The notes under the pieces are model-generated. The model worked only from the letters and a program-made list of their open reading frames with translations, searched no databases and was not told the DNA's origin. From contig JBATTK010000011.1 in the NCBI GenBank assembly GCA_049670505.1, forward strand, positions 1 through 14,168: 14,168 nt of DNA. The letters are read 5' to 3'. Source of the DNA: JBATTK01 sp049670505 (GTDB taxonomy: Bacteria > Bacteroidota > Bacteroidia > Flavobacteriales > Flavobacteriaceae). The translations under genes were made by a program, and so were the position numbers. Below, piece by piece: positions 1 through 7,945 of the stretch (the stretch's first letter is position 1; each line of letters opens with the position of its first letter).

Positions 1-399
1 AGAGGGGAAGAAGGGGAAAAGATTACTAAAATTAGCAGTAGTAAAAATGTTTTTGAGCTCTTGCAACCTATAATCGGAGAATTGCCCCATGAGGAATTCT
101 GGATTATTTATCTGAACAATTCCAATAAAGTTATGCATACGGCGCAATTAAGTAAAGGAGGTATTACCGGAACTTTGGTAGATGTGCGCTTAGTGCTTAA
201 ACAGGCTTTGGAACTTGGGGCGGTAGCACTGATATTGGCACATAACCATCCTTCCGGCACCCTTAAACCAAGTGAGTCCGATAAGAAAATTACAAAGAAA
301 CTGAAAATCTCCGCCGATGTACTGGACATAAAGGTGTTAGATCACTTGATTATTACCGAAAAAGAGTACTTTAGTTTTGCCGATGGAAAGATGTTGTGA
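1..399 (+). CDS. radC: RadC family JAB-domain protein, 3' part only
   Basis: The reading frame is open from the first base, so the start lies outside the window; 132 residues and the stop (TGA) are visible. The fragment covers the RadC/JAB (MPN-like) domain. It has the metal-binding motif HNHPSG (fragment residues 81-86) followed by S91 and D94, the H-x-H-x7-S-x2-D pattern of JAB metalloproteins, with an upstream acidic pair in GELPHEEF (about residues 27-34) supplying the expected Glu. The C-terminus (LDHLIITEKEYFSFAD) is typical of chromosomal flavobacterial RadC. The family was historically linked to DNA repair, but its true role is unsettled and JAB chemistry has not been clearly shown. 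The N-terminal helix-hairpin-helix region expected in full-length RadC (about 230 aa) would lie upstream. The family assignment is firm; the cellular role is not. Confidence 0.93.
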   Translation, partial: RGEEGEKITKISSSKNVFELLQPIIGELPHEEFWIIYLNNSNKVMHTAQLSKGGITGTLVDVRLVLKQALELGAVALILAHNHPSGTLKPSESDKKITKKLKISADVLDIKVLDHLIITEKEYFSFADGKML

Positions 400-412
400 T
401 GGTAGCTGGCAG

Positions 413-558
413 CCCAATGTTCACGATTAACAACAAGGGATGGAAGTATAATTTTAATCCTATAAAACTTTTTAAATCCTACCATATTCCCTAAAAAATT
501 GGTTTGGTCCGCTCCGTTCGAAATCTGAAAACTGCTATTTACCCAATGTTTACGGTTA
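413..558 (+). repeat. Imperfect 17-bp direct repeat in spacer
   Basis: CCCAATGTTCACGATTA at 413-429 recurs as CCCAATGTTTACGGTTA at 542-558, with two mismatches. The copies are 129 bp apart in the 214-bp spacer between radC and the deacetylase-like gene. The second copy lies just upstream of a -7-like element at 576-583. It could be a regulator-binding pair or chance. Confidence 0.3.
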
Positions 559-575
559 TGATTTATATAAAACTG

Positions 576-583
576 TACTTTTG
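576..583 (+). promoter_or_regulatory. Candidate -7 promoter element (TAnnTTTG)
   Basis: TACTTTTG at 576-583 fits the Bacteroidota -7 consensus TAnnTTTG and lies 30 bp before the ATG at 614. No convincing -33 TTG box is seen at the usual 19-21 bp spacing, so the call rests on the -7 match and its position. Confidence 0.35.
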
Positions 584-613
584 GGATTTGTATTTTAAAA
601 CTTGGAATGTAAA

Positions 614-1909
614 ATGTTATTGATCTACACCCATAAAATTACACCCCGCTTTAGTTATATCATGAAGCATATATTTACCGGGATTTTAGGGATAGATGTT
701 ATATTTACTACAAAGGTCGAGGATTTTATAAAACACAACGGACCTAAAATCACTTACACCAAACAGCCTTTGCAGAATGAGTTTTTTATCAGGAGCAATG
801 ATTTATTGTTTGAACAGGGGATCAATGATCTTCAGATAAATATTCTTGATTGGGATGGGGTTCCGTGTTTTTTTACCACCGGGGAACGCAGTACTATTCC
901 TTATGATATTTTTTCTGCTAGTTTTTATCTGCTGAGCAGGTACGAAGAATACCTTCCACACGTAAAGGATATTCACGGAAGATTTCCTCCAACGGAAAGT
1001 ATTGCTTATCAAAATGATTTCTTACAAAGGCCCGTAGTTGATATTTGGGCCAAGAAGCTTCTAGAAAAACTAAAAGAGCGTTTTCCGGATATAACGGGTG
1101 CTAAAAAGGGTTATACATATACATCCATTATAGATGTTACTTCCTCCCACTGTTATGCCTATCGAGGTTTTGTCCGAAGTCTTGCAGGGTTTTTATTGGA
1201 TATCGGAACCTTTAGGCCAAGCCGGATCGCACAGCGTATTTTAGTTTGGTCAAAGATGAGAAAGGATCCCTATGATAATTTTTCATTTTTAATAGCACTC
1301 CATAAAAAATTTAAGATACGGAGTATGTTCTTCTTTCAGTTCGCCGAATATTCTACCTATGACAAAAATATATCGCCTAACAATAACAAGTTTAGATATC
1401 TTATTAAATCCATAGCTGATTATAGTATTGTTTCCCTGGCAGCTTCCTACAGTTCCTTTTATGACGTAAATTTGTTGAAAGAGGAGAAGAAAAGGTTGGC
1501 CAGCGTCATAAACAGACCTGTTACGTATTCCAGGTTACGATATAATCGGGTGGATGTCCCGGAAACATATAGAAATTTAATAGCGGCGGAATTTACGGAT
1601 GATTATACTATGGGGTATACCCATGAGTTGGGTTTTAGGGCAGGTACATGTTGCCCCTTTTATTTTTATGATATTAATTTGGAAGTGCAACAGCCTATTA
1701 AAATACATCCATTCGCTATCCATGATTATGCACTGATACACTTAAAAAGCAAGGATGCCATTTTAGACAAAATCAATTTACTTCATCAGCAGGTGAAGCA
1801 AGTGAATGGGGAACTTATAACCATTTTTTCAAATGAATTGCTGGGGAAAGAGCATCGGATAGATTGGAAGGAATTATACGAATGCGTCATAAATGATTAC
1901 CATGTATAG
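614..1909 (+). CDS. Polysaccharide-deacetylase-like protein (DUF7033 type)
   Basis: A 431-residue protein of the long deacetylase-like family common in Flavobacteriaceae. The N-terminal part (to about residue 150) matches the conserved domain seen before the NodB-like fold, with SRYEEY and RPVVDIWA. The C-terminal part has the NodB-like barrel, with D174 in IIDVTSSHCYAYRG, FFFQFAEYSTYDKNISP (about 240-257), and the conserved GFRAGTCCPFYFYD near 340-353. The ATG at 614 is preferred over an in-frame TTG at 602 because MLLIYTHK is the usual family beginning. Oddity: positions where catalytic NodB proteins carry metal ligands read D-V-T-S and L-A-A-S-Y here, so deacetylase activity is doubtful. 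There is no signal peptide, suggesting a cytoplasmic protein. It overlaps the following HAD gene, so the two are probably co-transcribed. The substrate is unknown. Confidence 0.8.
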   Translation: MLLIYTHKITPRFSYIMKHIFTGILGIDVIFTTKVEDFIKHNGPKITYTKQPLQNEFFIRSNDLLFEQGINDLQINILDWDGVPCFFTTGERSTIPYDIFSASFYLLSRYEEYLPHVKDIHGRFPPTESIAYQNDFLQRPVVDIWAKKLLEKLKERFPDITGAKKGYTYTSIIDVTSSHCYAYRGFVRSLAGFLLDIGTFRPSRIAQRILVWSKMRKDPYDNFSFLIALHKKFKIRSMFFFQFAEYSTYDKNISPNNNKFRYLIKSIADYSIVSLAASYSSFYDVNLLKEEKKRLASVINRPVTYSRLRYNRVDVPETYRNLIAAEFTDDYTMGYTHELGFRAGTCCPFYFYDINLEVQQPIKIHPFAIHDYALIHLKSKDAILDKINLLHQQVKQVNGELITIFSNELLGKEHRIDWKELYECVINDYHV

Positions 1910-2591
1910 GAATATTATTTCGGACGTTTTTTTTGATTTGGACCATACCCTATGGGACTTTGAAAAAAACTCTGCACTTACCTTTAAGAAGATATTGGAT
2001 GATAACGGACTTCATATAGATTTGGAAGCTTTTTTGAGGACCTATGTTCCTATCAATCTTTCTTTTTGGAAATTGTATAGGGAAGAAAAAGTTACCAAAG
2101 AGGAATTGAGATATCAACGTTTAAAAATTACATTTGATTCGATCAAACAACCTGTTTCCGATAATATGATTTACATATTGGCCGATGCGTACATAGAACA
2201 TTTATCATCATTTAACCACTTGTTTCCCCATGCTACGGAAATTTTGAAATACTTAAGGCCGAAGTACAAACTTCATATCATTACCAATGGTTTTCAGGAG
2301 ATACAGGAGAAAAAACTAAAGAATGCCAATATTCATGGATACTTTGATGAAATTGTGGATTCCGAAATGGCAGGAGTAAAAAAACCAAATCCTATTATCT
2401 TTGAATTGGCCTTGGAAAAGGCAAAAGCACTTCCGGAAAAATCCTTGATGATAGGAGATAGTATTGAAGCGGATATACTTGGTGCGCAGGCGGTTGGTTT
2501 CCATACATTGCATTTTAACGTACATCAAGACGATACGCATCAGTATTGCAAGATGATTCATGATTTAAGTGAAATAAAAACCTATTTATAG
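1893..2591 (+). CDS. HAD hydrolase, YjjG-type nucleotidase
   Basis: A 232-residue haloacid dehalogenase-superfamily phosphatase. Motif I is FFDLDHT (D15 nucleophile, D17 acid/base), motif II is the T131-N132-G133 triad in IITNGF, motif III is the Lys in VKKPNP (163-164), and motif IV is IGDSIEAD (187-194). The helical cap between motifs I and II and the sequence DLDHTLWDFEKNS are characteristic of the YjjG subfamily, which removes phosphate from pyrimidine nucleoside monophosphates including non-canonical ones (nucleotide-pool cleansing). It is cytoplasmic and Mg2+-dependent by family. The gene overlaps the stop of the preceding gene; an alternative ATG at 1902 would give an 8-bp overlap and a protein three residues shorter. 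The superfamily call is firm; the substrate is inferred from the subfamily. Confidence 0.88.
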   Translation: MITMYRNIISDVFFDLDHTLWDFEKNSALTFKKILDDNGLHIDLEAFLRTYVPINLSFWKLYREEKVTKEELRYQRLKITFDSIKQPVSDNMIYILADAYIEHLSSFNHLFPHATEILKYLRPKYKLHIITNGFQEIQEKKLKNANIHGYFDEIVDSEMAGVKKPNPIIFELALEKAKALPEKSLMIGDSIEADILGAQAVGFHTLHFNVHQDDTHQYCKMIHDLSEIKTYL

Positions 2592-2648
2592 AGTTATGTT
2601 ATATATGAAAGGGTAGTATCCGTCCTCTCATATTAGCAACACTATTAA

Positions 2649-3206
2649 ATGGGTAAAATGGAAAAGATTAAAAAACAAATTGCTTTTGGTTTAACACTGC
2701 TGTTTATCTTGATTTCCTGTACGGAAAAACAAGACTTCGATCAATTTGATGAGATACGATTAGACCCTACCTTGGAAGCGAGTATCCTATATGTAGAGGC
2801 CCCGGAGAGTACGATCAATTTGGTTCCCAGTATGAACTTCATTTCCCAAGATTTTAATTTCGATGCTTTTTCGGAGGACTATCTGGCCGAAAGGGTGGTG
2901 GAAGGGGTCATTATCTATGAGGTAGAGAATACTACGAGTAAGACGTTGGAGATTTTGGTCGAATTTTTAGATGAGGCAGGAAATGTTTTGGATACGGAAA
3001 GTTTTAATATAGACCCTGCTCCCCAACCGGTTTTACAGAGGGAAATTTTCTACGGTATGGGCGGACGTAGTATAGACATTATAAAAAATCTGTCCGGTAT
3101 ACGTGTTAGTGCCACTAATTTAGGAGATACTTCTAGTACCTCAAGCCTACCCGAACCCAAAGTTTTACTAAGATCTAGCGGTAGATTTACCTTTTCCCTA
3201 AGATGA
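2649..3206 (+). CDS. Putative outer-membrane lipoprotein, unknown function
   Basis: A 185-residue protein with a lipoprotein signal: basic start, hydrophobic stretch 11-22, and lipobox L21-I22-S23-C24, so it should be lipidated at C24. The residues after Cys are acidic and polar (TEKQDFDQFDE), compatible with outer-membrane export in Bacteroidota. The rest is beta-rich with no catalytic motif I recognise; the middle (VEFLDEAGNVLDTESFNI) resembles an immunoglobulin-like or carboxypeptidase-regulatory type sandwich, but that is only an impression. A second ATG at 2658 could be the true start. The last four bases (ATGA) overlap the start of the barrel gene downstream, implying translational coupling and a shared job at the outer membrane. 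Confidence 0.8.
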   Translation: MGKMEKIKKQIAFGLTLLFILISCTEKQDFDQFDEIRLDPTLEASILYVEAPESTINLVPSMNFISQDFNFDAFSEDYLAERVVEGVIIYEVENTTSKTLEILVEFLDEAGNVLDTESFNIDPAPQPVLQREIFYGMGGRSIDIIKNLSGIRVSATNLGDTSSTSSLPEPKVLLRSSGRFTFSLR

Positions 3207-4633
3207 AAAAACGGCAAGTACTTATGATTTCCCTTCTAGGGGTGCTGTCCTGTGCGTATGGTCAAAACAAGCAATTGTTATATGATTTCACGGAGATTCC
3301 GCAGTCGCTGATGATAAATCCAGGTGTTGACATCGATTATAGCTGGTATGCCGGTATTCCGGGTTTATCCGGTATATCCATTCATGGAGGCTCAAGTGGA
3401 ATTAGCGTAAACGATATTTTTGCGGATGATGGTGTAGATGTCAATGATAAGGTGAGAGATCGTGCGATAAATGGTATGGGTATTAGGGATGAGCTAAGTG
3501 GAACGTATCAAGTGGAAATTCTGAACGGGGGTTTTAGGGGCAGAGATCGGAATGTTTTTTATTCTTTTGGTATTTACAACGAAGGAGATGCCGTAGGATA
3601 TTGGTTTCGGGATTATGCCATATTGGCTTTTGAGGGCAATGCGGATCGTTTAAACGAGGAATTTGATTTAAGCCATTTGAAGGCAAGGGGAGAAATGGTA
3701 AACGTTTTCCATTTCGGGGTCAACAAAAGAATGAGCAGGAACCTGACCGTGGGTGCAAGGGGAAAAATCTATTCGAGCATCTTCGATTTCAATTCCACTA
3801 AAAATGAGGGCTTTTTTGTGACTACGGAAGGAGAAAACAACTTATTGGCAAGTACAATAGATGCGGATTTAAGACTTAGAACTTCCGGAATTTATGAACT
3901 TGAGGATGCCGAGGAAAATGGTGACCTGACCAACACCCTTATAAAAAGGGGCTTTTTTGGGGGTAATCTTGGATTGGGCTTTGATGTGGGCTTCACCTAT
4001 AACCTCAATAAACAGACTCTGATTACCGCAAGTCTTTTGGATTTGGGCTTTATCTACCATAGCAATGATGTAAAGACTTTTACTTTGCAGGGTAGTGATA
4101 CGGTTGAAGGTGTGGAAATTATCCTTCCTGTAGATCTATTGGATCCGGATCGTGATTTTTGGCAAGATTTGGTGGATCGCGTAGAGGAATCGGTGCCCTT
4201 TGAAGATAATGACAAAAGTTATATTACATTCAGACCTACCAAATTACACGCTTCTTTTCGATATAATTTTGGAAAAGAGACGGATGGTAGACAGGATTGC
4301 AATTGTGAGGATCTAGTGACGGGAGTAGGTATTAGAACCTACTATACAGATGGTGTGGGTGCCCAATTGTACATGGTCAATAGACCAAGAGGTCCCCAGG
4401 CCGCCCTAACAGCTTTTTATTTAAGGAGGTTGGGTAATTCCCTTTCGGTCAAGACGACGTATACCGTAGATAAGTTTTCGTTTACAAATGTTGGTTTAGG
4501 TGTTAGTATACAGGCCGGGCCATTAAATCTGTATGCCATGGCCGATAATTTATTGGCCTACAGAAATTTGGCGGATACCCATTACGCATCTTTTCAGTTA
4601 GGATTAAATATCATATCTTGGGGCCGGAAATGA
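3203..4633 (+). CDS. DUF5723-like outer-membrane beta-barrel protein
   Basis: A 476-residue protein with a signal peptide (MKKRQVLMISLLGVLSCAYGQ, cleavage near residue 20-21). It is followed by FTEIPQSLMINPG, an entry motif seen in DUF5723 and related Bacteroidota PorV/FadL-like barrels. The body is a series of amphipathic, Gly- and aromatic-rich strands (for example NVFYSFGIYNEGDAVGYWFRD and MVNVFHFGVNKRMSRNLTVG), and it ends with alternating strands (LNLYAMADNLLAYRN, then YASFQLGLNIISW). No enzymatic motif is visible; a CNCEDL segment near residue 370 may form a disulphide loop. It overlaps the lipoprotein gene by 4 bp and is followed 13 bp later by the secreted-protein gene. Outer-membrane location is well supported; the substrate or role is unknown. 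Confidence 0.82.
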   Translation: MKKRQVLMISLLGVLSCAYGQNKQLLYDFTEIPQSLMINPGVDIDYSWYAGIPGLSGISIHGGSSGISVNDIFADDGVDVNDKVRDRAINGMGIRDELSGTYQVEILNGGFRGRDRNVFYSFGIYNEGDAVGYWFRDYAILAFEGNADRLNEEFDLSHLKARGEMVNVFHFGVNKRMSRNLTVGARGKIYSSIFDFNSTKNEGFFVTTEGENNLLASTIDADLRLRTSGIYELEDAEENGDLTNTLIKRGFFGGNLGLGFDVGFTYNLNKQTLITASLLDLGFIYHSNDVKTFTLQGSDTVEGVEIILPVDLLDPDRDFWQDLVDRVEESVPFEDNDKSYITFRPTKLHASFRYNFGKETDGRQDCNCEDLVTGVGIRTYYTDGVGAQLYMVNRPRGPQAALTAFYLRRLGNSLSVKTTYTVDKFSFTNVGLGVSIQAGPLNLYAMADNLLAYRNLADTHYASFQLGLNIISWGRK

Positions 4634-4646
4634 TACATAGGAATCC

Positions 4647-5528
4647 ATGAAAAATATAGTAATAGTACTTTTTTTGCTAGTAAGTTATTTTGGAACATCC
4701 CAAGCCGTGTTAAACGACTATAAATACATTATCGTACCTAAGAATTTTGATAGTTTTAAAAAAGAAAATCAGTACCAAACTAGCTCATTGGTTAAATTTT
4801 TATTTAATAAAAAGAACTTCAATGTTGTGTATGACGATGCTATGCCCGAAGATTTAGTCCGCAACAGATGTCTTGGGCTTTTGGTGGATCTTGTTGATAA
4901 TTCTTCCATGTTCAGCACAAAAACAAAAATAGTCCTTAAGGATTGTACGTCACAGGAAGTCTTTGCAACTCAAGAAGGAAAAAGTAAACTTAAGGAATAT
5001 AGACCTTCCTATGCAGAGGCAATTAGGGGAGCTTTCCGATCTTTTGATGGGATATCGTATAATTATGAACCAAAAGAAGATAAAAGTGATACTCCCATTA
5101 CTGTTAGTTTTAAAAATGACGTTATGAAATCCGAGGAAGAGGTGCAGGAAAATACGGCCGGGAAAGAAATGGTAGAACAGGAGGCCACCCCTGAAAATCA
5201 AAGCTTCAAGAGTAGGGAACCTGTGGAATCCAATATAAAGAAAGCAGAAGCAAATCAGCAAAAGGAGATGGTTTCCGCTAGCGATGTTTCCATTTCCGTT
5301 GTTAAAGCTTCCTCGGTATTATATGCACAAGAACTTCCTAATGGATATCAACTAGTAGATAATACACCTAAAATTCAGCTTACGATCTTTAAAAGCTCTA
5401 TCCCCGATATGTATTTGGCCAAAACGGATGAACAAGACGGAGTAGTGTATAAGAAAGATGGCAAATGGTTCTTTGAGTATTATAAAAATGAAAACCTAAT
5501 TGTAGAGGAACTCAACATAAAATTCTAA
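4647..5528 (+). CDS. Secreted protein of unknown function
   Basis: A 293-residue protein with a clear signal peptide (hydrophobic 3-14, probable cleavage after TSQA near residue 20). An N-terminal globular region (about 21-140: YKYIIVPKNFDSF, then SSLVKFLFNKKNFNVVYDD) resembles domains found in flavobacterial periplasmic proteins of unknown role. A Glu/Lys-rich, low-complexity linker (about 143-210) joins it to a small C-terminal beta-rich region ending in VYKKDGKWFFEYYKNENLIVEELNIKF-like strands. No catalytic motif is recognised. It lies 13 bp after the barrel gene in the same direction, so it is probably the third member of that operon and acts in the periplasm or at the outer membrane. Its stop codon TAA coincides with the left flanking TAA of the inserted element that follows. 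Confidence 0.75.
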   Translation: MKNIVIVLFLLVSYFGTSQAVLNDYKYIIVPKNFDSFKKENQYQTSSLVKFLFNKKNFNVVYDDAMPEDLVRNRCLGLLVDLVDNSSMFSTKTKIVLKDCTSQEVFATQEGKSKLKEYRPSYAEAIRGAFRSFDGISYNYEPKEDKSDTPITVSFKNDVMKSEEEVQENTAGKEMVEQEATPENQSFKSREPVESNIKKAEANQQKEMVSASDVSISVVKASSVLYAQELPNGYQLVDNTPKIQLTIFKSSIPDMYLAKTDEQDGVVYKKDGKWFFEYYKNENLIVEELNIKF

Positions 5529-5590
5529 GAGACCGTTTTGAAATGTGTGATTGGAGTTTATATAGGTACTTTTTGATTCCATTTTAGGCA

Positions 5591-5606
5591 TCCGCCAGCT
5601 GGCGGA
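5591..5606. repeat. Perfect 16-bp palindrome
   Basis: TCCGCCAGCTGGCGGA is fully self-complementary. Its core GCCAGCTGGC recurs at 5685-5694 within the same inserted element. It is GC-rich in an AT-rich background and could form a strong hairpin or be a protein-binding site. Confidence 0.75.
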
Positions 5607-5653
5607 CAAGCATAGCTTTAGCTACGGTATAAAATTTTAACAGGGCCGAAAGA

Positions 5654-5675
5654 AAAGGCCAATGATTTGGCCTTT
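5654..5675. repeat. Hairpin, 9-bp stem, inside the inserted element
   Basis: AAAGGCCAA (5654-5662) pairs perfectly with TTGGCCTTT (5667-5675) around a 4-nt loop TGAT. It could fold in RNA from either strand and might act as a weak terminator for the two convergent genes. Confidence 0.6.
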
Positions 5676-5749
5676 GAAAGAGGAGCCAGCTGGCGCGTTG
5701 GCCGTAAAAAAGAGTATAAAAAAATGATCGACATATTTCAAAACGGTCT

Positions 5750-7027
5750 CTAAAGGTCGTATTTATTTTTCCATCTTTTTTTTAGGAATTCTTTGATCGC
5801 CTGCTCTCGTTGATTGCCATTTGGACAATAAAAAGAAGTTCCGGACAGCTCTTCGGGAAGAAACTCTTCATCTACAAAATTATTTTCATAATCATGGGCA
5901 TATTTGTACTCTTTGCCATAACCCAAATCTTTCATCAATTTTGTAGGAGCGTTCCTCAATGCTAAAGGAACGGATAGGTCGCCTGTTTCCCTAACCATCT
6001 GTTGTGCTCTTTTTATGGCCATATAACTAGCATTACTCTTTGGGGAGGTCGCCAAGTATACCGCACACTGGCTCAATATGATCCTTGCTTCGGGATAACC
6101 AATGATAGTTACGGCTTGGAAAGTGCTATTGGCAATCACCAAAGCCGTTGGATTGGCCAGACCAATGTCTTCCGATGCCGAAATCAACATTCGTCTGGCA
6201 ATGAATTTTACATCTTCCCCACCTTCTATCATTCTGGCCAGCCAATAGACCGCACCATTGGGGTCGCTTCCTCGAATAGATTTTATAAAAGCGGATATGA
6301 TATCGTAATGTTGTTCTCCCGTTTTGTCATACAGGACGGTGTTTTTTTGGACTTTGCCCATAACCAGTTTGTCCGTTATGGTAATAGTATCCTTTTCTTC
6401 CCCGGTTACTACTAATTCAAAAATGTTCAGTAATTTTCTCCCATCTCCTCCCGAAAGCCGAAGCAAAGCTTCGGTCTCCTTCAATTTTATTTTTTTAGAT
6501 TTTAGAAAACTGTCCTGTTGTATAGCCCGTTTTAGTAATGCCTCAAGATCTTCCTTTCCAAAAGGATTCAAGATGTAGACCTGGCATCTTGATAGAAGCG
6601 CGGGAATAACTTCGAAACTAGGGTTTTCGGTAGTGGCACCTATTAAGGTTACCCACCCCTTCTCAACAGCACCTAGCAGGGAATCTTGTTGCGATTTGCT
6701 GAAACGATGTATCTCATCAATAAAAAGGATAGGATTTTTAGAGGTAAACAAACCTCCACTTTGTTTGGCCTTTTCTATAATTTCCCTAACATCCTTAACA
6801 CCACTGCTTATGGCGCTTAACGTATAGAAAGGTCTATCACTTTCATTGGCAATGATATTGGCCAGAGTGGTCTTTCCTGTTCCCGGAGGTCCCCATAAAA
6901 TCAGGGATGGTATCATACCCTGTTTTATTTGACGGGTCAGTGATCCTTTTTCACCTACGAGATGGTGCTGGCTAACATATTCGTCCAATGTCTTTGGGCG
7001 TATCCTTTCTGCAAGAGGTTCGTTCAT
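5750..7027 (-). CDS. rarA: Replication-associated recombination protein A (AAA+ ATPase)
   Basis: A 425-residue RarA/MgsA/WRNIP1-family clamp-loader-like ATPase. The Walker A motif is GPPGTGKTT (46-54), Walker B is LFIDEIHRF (101-109), sensor 1 lies in GATTENPSFE (130-139), and the arginine finger in LLSRC (144-148). C-terminal regions typical of the family follow: SGGDGRKLLN, then GSDPNGAVYWLARMIEGGEDVKFIARR-type segments and the tetramerisation part with NAPTKLMKDLGYG. The protein acts at stalled replication forks in the cytoplasm and interacts with SSB in characterised relatives. Length and motif order are normal. It is convergent with the secreted-protein gene. The TAG stop uses the last base of the inserted element plus flanking TA; because the original target also read CTAA, the protein end is unaltered. 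Confidence 0.96.
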   Translation of the reverse strand: MNEPLAERIRPKTLDEYVSQHHLVGEKGSLTRQIKQGMIPSLILWGPPGTGKTTLANIIANESDRPFYTLSAISSGVKDVREIIEKAKQSGGLFTSKNPILFIDEIHRFSKSQQDSLLGAVEKGWVTLIGATTENPSFEVIPALLSRCQVYILNPFGKEDLEALLKRAIQQDSFLKSKKIKLKETEALLRLSGGDGRKLLNIFELVVTGEEKDTITITDKLVMGKVQKNTVLYDKTGEQHYDIISAFIKSIRGSDPNGAVYWLARMIEGGEDVKFIARRMLISASEDIGLANPTALVIANSTFQAVTIIGYPEARIILSQCAVYLATSPKSNASYMAIKRAQQMVRETGDLSVPLALRNAPTKLMKDLGYGKEYKYAHDYENNFVDEEFLPEELSGTSFYCPNGNQREQAIKEFLKKRWKNKYDL

Positions 7028-7197
7028 AGTGTAAATGTAAAAAAAGTTGCTATAGGATAATCTCCTTAAGGTAATTTTGGAGATGTTTTTTCGGTATTGG
7101 AACGTAAATAAACACTTGTTCGTCCGTTGAATGACAATTTATCAGGTTTTGGATTTTTGGCCGATAATTTGAGGATAAAATGTAGTAAATTCAAAAC

Positions 7198-7944
7198 ATG
7201 TCCGACAACGGTTATTTCAAATTTTCCAATACGGTTATCATAGTACCATTTATACTGGTGTTATTGATATGGACCGTTTTTTGGGTCGAGATACGTTTTC
7301 AGGTCAATCTAAACCAATATGGTATATATCCAAGGACATTTACAGGTCTACGAGGCATATTCTTTAGTCCCTTTATTCATGGATCGTTGGAACATCTCTA
7401 TAACAATACCATACCTATAGCCATATTGACCGCTTCTTTGATCTATTTTTATAAAGGTATCTCTTTTAAGGTTTTGCTATGGGGTATGTTATTATCCGGT
7501 CTATTGACCTGGTGCATTGGAAGAGCGTCATATCATATAGGCATTAGCGGCATTATTTATGTTCTGGCCAGCTTTATCTTTTTTAAGGGAATTTTCACCA
7601 AACATTATCGGCTTACCGCCTTGTCCTTGTTTGTTGTTTTTGTGTATGGCAGTTTGCTCTGGTATATCTTTCCCATAAAGGATGGTATTTCTTGGGAAGG
7701 CCATTTGGGGGGATTCATAAGTGGTTTGTTACTAGCGATTTTCTTAAAGGCTAAAATACCCACGGGGAAGAAGTTCGATTGGGAGAAGGAGAATTACAAC
7801 GAAGACGACGACGAATTCTTAAAGCACTTTGATGAAGATGGAAATTTTATAGAAAACAAAGTTGATGGATTAATAACTGAAGAAGAACCTATAAAAATTA
7901 CCTACCATTTTAAGAAAAAGGAAAGGGATGGCGATGACCTATAA
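7198..7944 (+). CDS. Rhomboid family intramembrane serine protease
   Basis: A 248-residue polytopic membrane protein. The catalytic serine lies in GISG (S117) on a central membrane segment, and the catalytic histidine in WEGHLGGFISG (H169) on a later segment, the Ser-His dyad of rhomboids. The conserved HGSLEHLYNN (61-70) near the second segment carries the Asn associated with the oxyanion site. About six hydrophobic segments fit the basic bacterial rhomboid core. A soluble, highly acidic tail follows (about 186-248, with NEDDDEFLKHFDEDGNF), a form common in flavobacterial members. It would cleave transmembrane proteins inside the inner membrane; its substrate cannot be told from sequence. 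It is transcribed divergently from rarA across a 170-bp spacer and ends one base from the stop of convergent rlmB. Confidence 0.9.
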   Translation: MSDNGYFKFSNTVIIVPFILVLLIWTVFWVEIRFQVNLNQYGIYPRTFTGLRGIFFSPFIHGSLEHLYNNTIPIAILTASLIYFYKGISFKVLLWGMLLSGLLTWCIGRASYHIGISGIIYVLASFIFFKGIFTKHYRLTALSLFVVFVYGSLLWYIFPIKDGISWEGHLGGFISGLLLAIFLKAKIPTGKKFDWEKENYNEDDDEFLKHFDEDGNFIENKVDGLITEEEPIKITYHFKKKERDGDDL

Positions 7945-7945
7945 A

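Larger units (their letters stand above)
5529..5750. mobile_element. MITE-like element with 16-bp TIRs and TAA target duplication
   Basis: A 222-bp non-coding element. The left end GAGACCGTTTTGAAAT (5529-5544) is the exact reverse complement of the right end (5735-5750); beyond one mismatch, TGT also matches. The element is flanked by TAA on both sides (5526-5528 and 5751-5753), a plausible 3-bp target duplication of the kind made by some IS5-family transposases. Inside are a perfect 16-bp palindrome (5591-5606), a second 10-bp palindrome with the same core (5685-5694), and a 9-bp stem hairpin (5654-5675). There is no transposase and no usable ORF, so it would be a non-autonomous element moved by a transposase encoded elsewhere. 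The alternative is a large intergenic RNA hairpin or bidirectional terminator between convergent genes. Confidence 0.7.
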
